Assembly: GCF_015624425.1 (NCBI RefSeq)
Contig: NZ_CP049919.1
Span: forward strand, 5,270,001 to 5,334,000
From: Roseateles sp. DAIF2
GTDB lineage: Bacteria > Pseudomonadota > Gammaproteobacteria > Burkholderiales > Burkholderiaceae_C
DNA length: 64,000 nt
Direction: 5' to 3'
Positions 62,085 through 64,000 of this stretch are shown piece after piece. Position numbers and translations under genes: made by a program. Position 1 is the first letter of the stretch, and each line of letters starts with the position of its first letter. The notes beneath the pieces were generated by a model. The model was given only the letters and a program-made list of their open reading frames with translations, was not told the origin of the DNA and ran no database searches.

Positions 62085-63488
62085 CTAGTGTGATGTGCGC
62101 AGGGCCACCGGAATGCGCTCCGGCGCCTCGGCCGCCACCGCGGCCAGCACCGCCGGCGTGTAGCGCGACAGCGGGATCCACTGCGCGTCATTGCCCCACC
62201 AATCGTGGATGCAGCGCAGCAGGAAATCCTCGGTCCAGAAACATTCCCACACCATCATCAGCCCGTCCGCCGTGCGGTAGACCGAGGCCTTGTCGTGCAG
62301 CGCCTGCGCATGCACCGGGCGGCCCTGCAGGCTGTGGCGCCAGTAGTCGAGACCATGGCGCTCCAGCAGCGCCGGCCAGTCGGGATGCCCGCCATGCAGG
62401 CGTTGCGCATGCTCGAACAGCGCCGCATCGAAGAAGTAGCCGGGGATCAGGCCCAGGTGCACGAAGCTCGCATCGACCGCCCGCCGCAGCACCGCCGCGC
62501 GCTCGGCCGCCGGATCCTCGCTGATCAGGTCCTCCAGGTAGAACAGGCAGTCGGCGCCGCCGCTGTCCAGATGGGCCAGCATATAGGCCGGCCGCAGATG
62601 GCGCTGGCGCGGCAGGCTGCGATAAAAGCGCGGGCACAGCCGGGTCAGGGCCAGCAGCAGCGCATCATCGCGGCGCAGGGTGGGCGGCACCAGGCGCAGG
62701 GTGAACCATTCGTCGACGCTGGCCCGCTCCAGGCAGTCCTGCGCGTCGAGCGGCCGGACATGGCGCGGCGGCGCCGGCCACAGGCGCACCCGCTCGGCGC
62801 GCACCACCGAGCGGTCCTGGCACAGCAGGCGCCAGATATCGCCATAGGCCAGCACATGGTCGGCCAGCAGGCCGCGCAGGCGCTGCGGCAGCCAGGCCTC
62901 GACGCTGCCGAGCAGGTCCATCTCGCCGCCGTCGCGGCGCGGCTCGTAGGTGGCCATGGCCTCGATCTCGCCGGCATGCAGCATATGGCCGTCGCGGATC
63001 AGCACCGTGGTGCGCAGGCGCTGCGCCACATCCAGCCCGCCATGGTTGTCGCGGCCGATCACGCATTCGGCGATATGCGCACAGCCCTCGACGATGATCG
63101 CGGCGCCGCCATTGACCAGGGCCCGCGCCATCAGATGGCCGCGCACCGCCAGAAAGGGCGCATCGTTCAGGTCCGCATTGATCAGCGCGCCGTCGATCTG
63201 CAGGTCGCCGAGCACCAGCAGGCCGGCGATCCGCTCCGTCTCGGCCAGCGCCCCCTCCGGCAGCACGATGCCCAGCCGCGCGCGCCAGGCCGCATCGCCC
63301 CAGCCCTCGGCCCAGTCCAGCCGCAGGGTGGCCGGCAGCACCCAGTCGCCCTCGCAGACCAGCACCGGCCGGTCCGCCAGCTGGTCCAGGTCGAGCAGGC
63401 CGGAGGCGCCCAGATTGATCTCGTAACGGGCACCGGCCTCGCGGCAGGTCAGCAGGGAAAACGGAGGCTTGGTCACAACAACCTTCAT
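62085..63488 (-). CDS. Hypothetical protein with beta-helix-like N-terminal half
   Basis: The 467-residue protein has strand-rich turns (GLLVLGDLQIDGALINADLN; GHLMARALVNGGAAIIVEGC; AHIAECVIGRDNHG) like a polymer-forming or parallel beta-helix segment. A mostly helical C-terminal half follows (LYFRSLPRQRHLRPAYML...). It has no signal peptide. I do not recognise a named family or catalytic motif. The C-terminal part includes many Trp/His (CFWTEDFLLRCIHDWWGND). Confidence 0.65.
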   Translation of the reverse strand: MKVVVTKPPFSLLTCREAGARYEINLGASGLLDLDQLADRPVLVCEGDWVLPATLRLDWAEGWGDAAWRARLGIVLPEGALAETERIAGLLVLGDLQIDGALINADLNDAPFLAVRGHLMARALVNGGAAIIVEGCAHIAECVIGRDNHGGLDVAQRLRTTVLIRDGHMLHAGEIEAMATYEPRRDGGEMDLLGSVEAWLPQRLRGLLADHVLAYGDIWRLLCQDRSVVRAERVRLWPAPPRHVRPLDAQDCLERASVDEWFTLRLVPPTLRRDDALLLALTRLCPRFYRSLPRQRHLRPAYMLAHLDSGGADCLFYLEDLISEDPAAERAAVLRRAVDASFVHLGLIPGYFFDAALFEHAQRLHGGHPDWPALLERHGLDYWRHSLQGRPVHAQALHDKASVYRTADGLMMVWECFWTEDFLLRCIHDWWGNDAQWIPLSRYTPAVLAAVAAEAPERIPVALRTSH

Positions 63489-63569
63489 GCGGGCGGGAGC
63501 TATCGCTGTCGCGGCGCATGCTAACGAGGACGCCACATGCCCAAAGTCATGCGGCGGCTGTGCGCCGAT

Positions 63570-64000
63570 TCAGCCCGGCTCGCCGGCCTGCGCGTCGATC
63601 ACGTAGCCGACGCCGCGCACCGTGCGCACATAGCCGGGCCCGATCTTGCGGCGCAGGTTGGAGATATGCACGTCCAGCGCATTGCTCTCGTTGTTCAGCC
63701 CGCCCGGCAGCACGCTTTCCTCCAGCGCGCGGCGCGTGACGACGCGGCCGATGCGCTTGAGCAGCAGGGCCAGCAGCTCGAACTCGCAGCGCGACAGCTC
63801 GACCGGCTGGCCGTCCACCGCGGCCCAGCGCATGCCCTCGTGCAGGCTCAGACCGCGCAGATTGACCGTGCCGTCCTCCACCAGCCCGTAGCTGCGCCGC
63901 GCCAGCGCGCGCACGCGCGACAGCAGCTCGGCCAGCGCGAAGGGCTTGACCAGGTAATCGTCGGCCCCCTCGTCCAGCCCGCGCAGCCGGTCCGACAGCG
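63570..64000 (-). CDS. OmpR-family response regulator (partial, N-terminus outside window)
   Basis: The reverse strand from the window edge reads the end of a receiver (GLDEGADDYLVKPFALAELL) and a winged helix. The recognition helix NNESNALDVHISNLRRKIG is followed by YVRTVRGVGYVI. The helix is close to those of the two island regulators at 30076 and 50502, so it may recognise related DNA. Its start and receiver phospho-Asp lie beyond 64000. Confidence 0.88.
   Translation of the reverse strand, partial: LSDRLRGLDEGADDYLVKPFALAELLSRVRALARRSYGLVEDGTVNLRGLSLHEGMRWAAVDGQPVELSRCEFELLALLLKRIGRVVTRRALEESVLPGGLNNESNALDVHISNLRRKIGPGYVRTVRGVGYVIDAQAGEPG

Noticed and set aside
1..64000. Mobile element, phage or CRISPR array
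   Set aside because: No transposase, integrase, phage structural gene, terminal repeats or spaced identical repeats of CRISPR length were found; the 11-bp repeats are promoter hexamers.

Overview
The window is about 70% G+C, densely coded and full of ATGA/GTGA start-stop overlaps. It looks like a chromosome segment from a Burkholderiales beta-proteobacterium of the Roseateles/Mitsuaria/Pelomonas (Sphaerotilaceae) type. That placement is an inference from several features: a fused isobutyryl-CoA mutase (IcmF), Bug-type solute receptors, PmrA/QseB-like two-component systems, many TonB-dependent receptors, GH19/GH20 chitin-degrading enzymes and the base composition. No rRNA, tRNA, CRISPR array, insertion sequence or phage gene was seen.

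Layout. 0-4.7 kb: a cut-off oxidoreductase, icmF behind a perfect 22-bp palindrome, then three decayed gene remnants. 4.7-11.1 kb: amidohydrolase, GST, M48 peptidase, a small unknown protein and a Bug receptor. 11.1-14.3 kb: a TctD/TctE-like two-component system with its own TctC-like binding protein, facing the Bug receptor across a symmetrical four-half-site operator. 14.3-27.2 kb: a chemoreceptor, membrane hydrolase, rhodanese-methyltransferase pair, hybrid kinase, CorA-like protein, diguanylate cyclase, DUF72-ArsR pair facing a P450-like/ABM pair, small proteins and CreA.

27.2-52.6 kb is the most interesting part: a chitin-oligosaccharide utilisation island. It has three TonB-dependent receptors, two GH19 chitinase lipoproteins, a cytoplasmic GH20 hexosaminidase, a complete sugar ABC transporter, a beta-propeller lactonase-like protein, a NagX-like membrane protein, two GntR/UTRA regulators and two closely related response regulator-kinase pairs. 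Six transcription units on the minus strand each begin with the same array: four hexamers related to CTTAAG/CTTAAT repeated every 11 bp, then 10-11 bp, then a -10-like GACAGT or GATATT. This resembles a doubled PmrA/QseB box. I infer that one or both of the two response regulators control the whole set. The proposed flow is: surface chitinases cut chitin, TonB receptors import oligomers, the ABC system moves them into the cytoplasm and GH20 releases GlcNAc.

52.6-64 kb: LysR regulator and DUF1127 protein, AMP nucleosidase, a second diguanylate cyclase, two related GNATs, an NlpC/P60-like protein, TetR, an alpha/beta hydrolase-methyltransferase pair, a PQQ-type sugar dehydrogenase lipoprotein, an unknown beta-helical protein and a cut-off response regulator.
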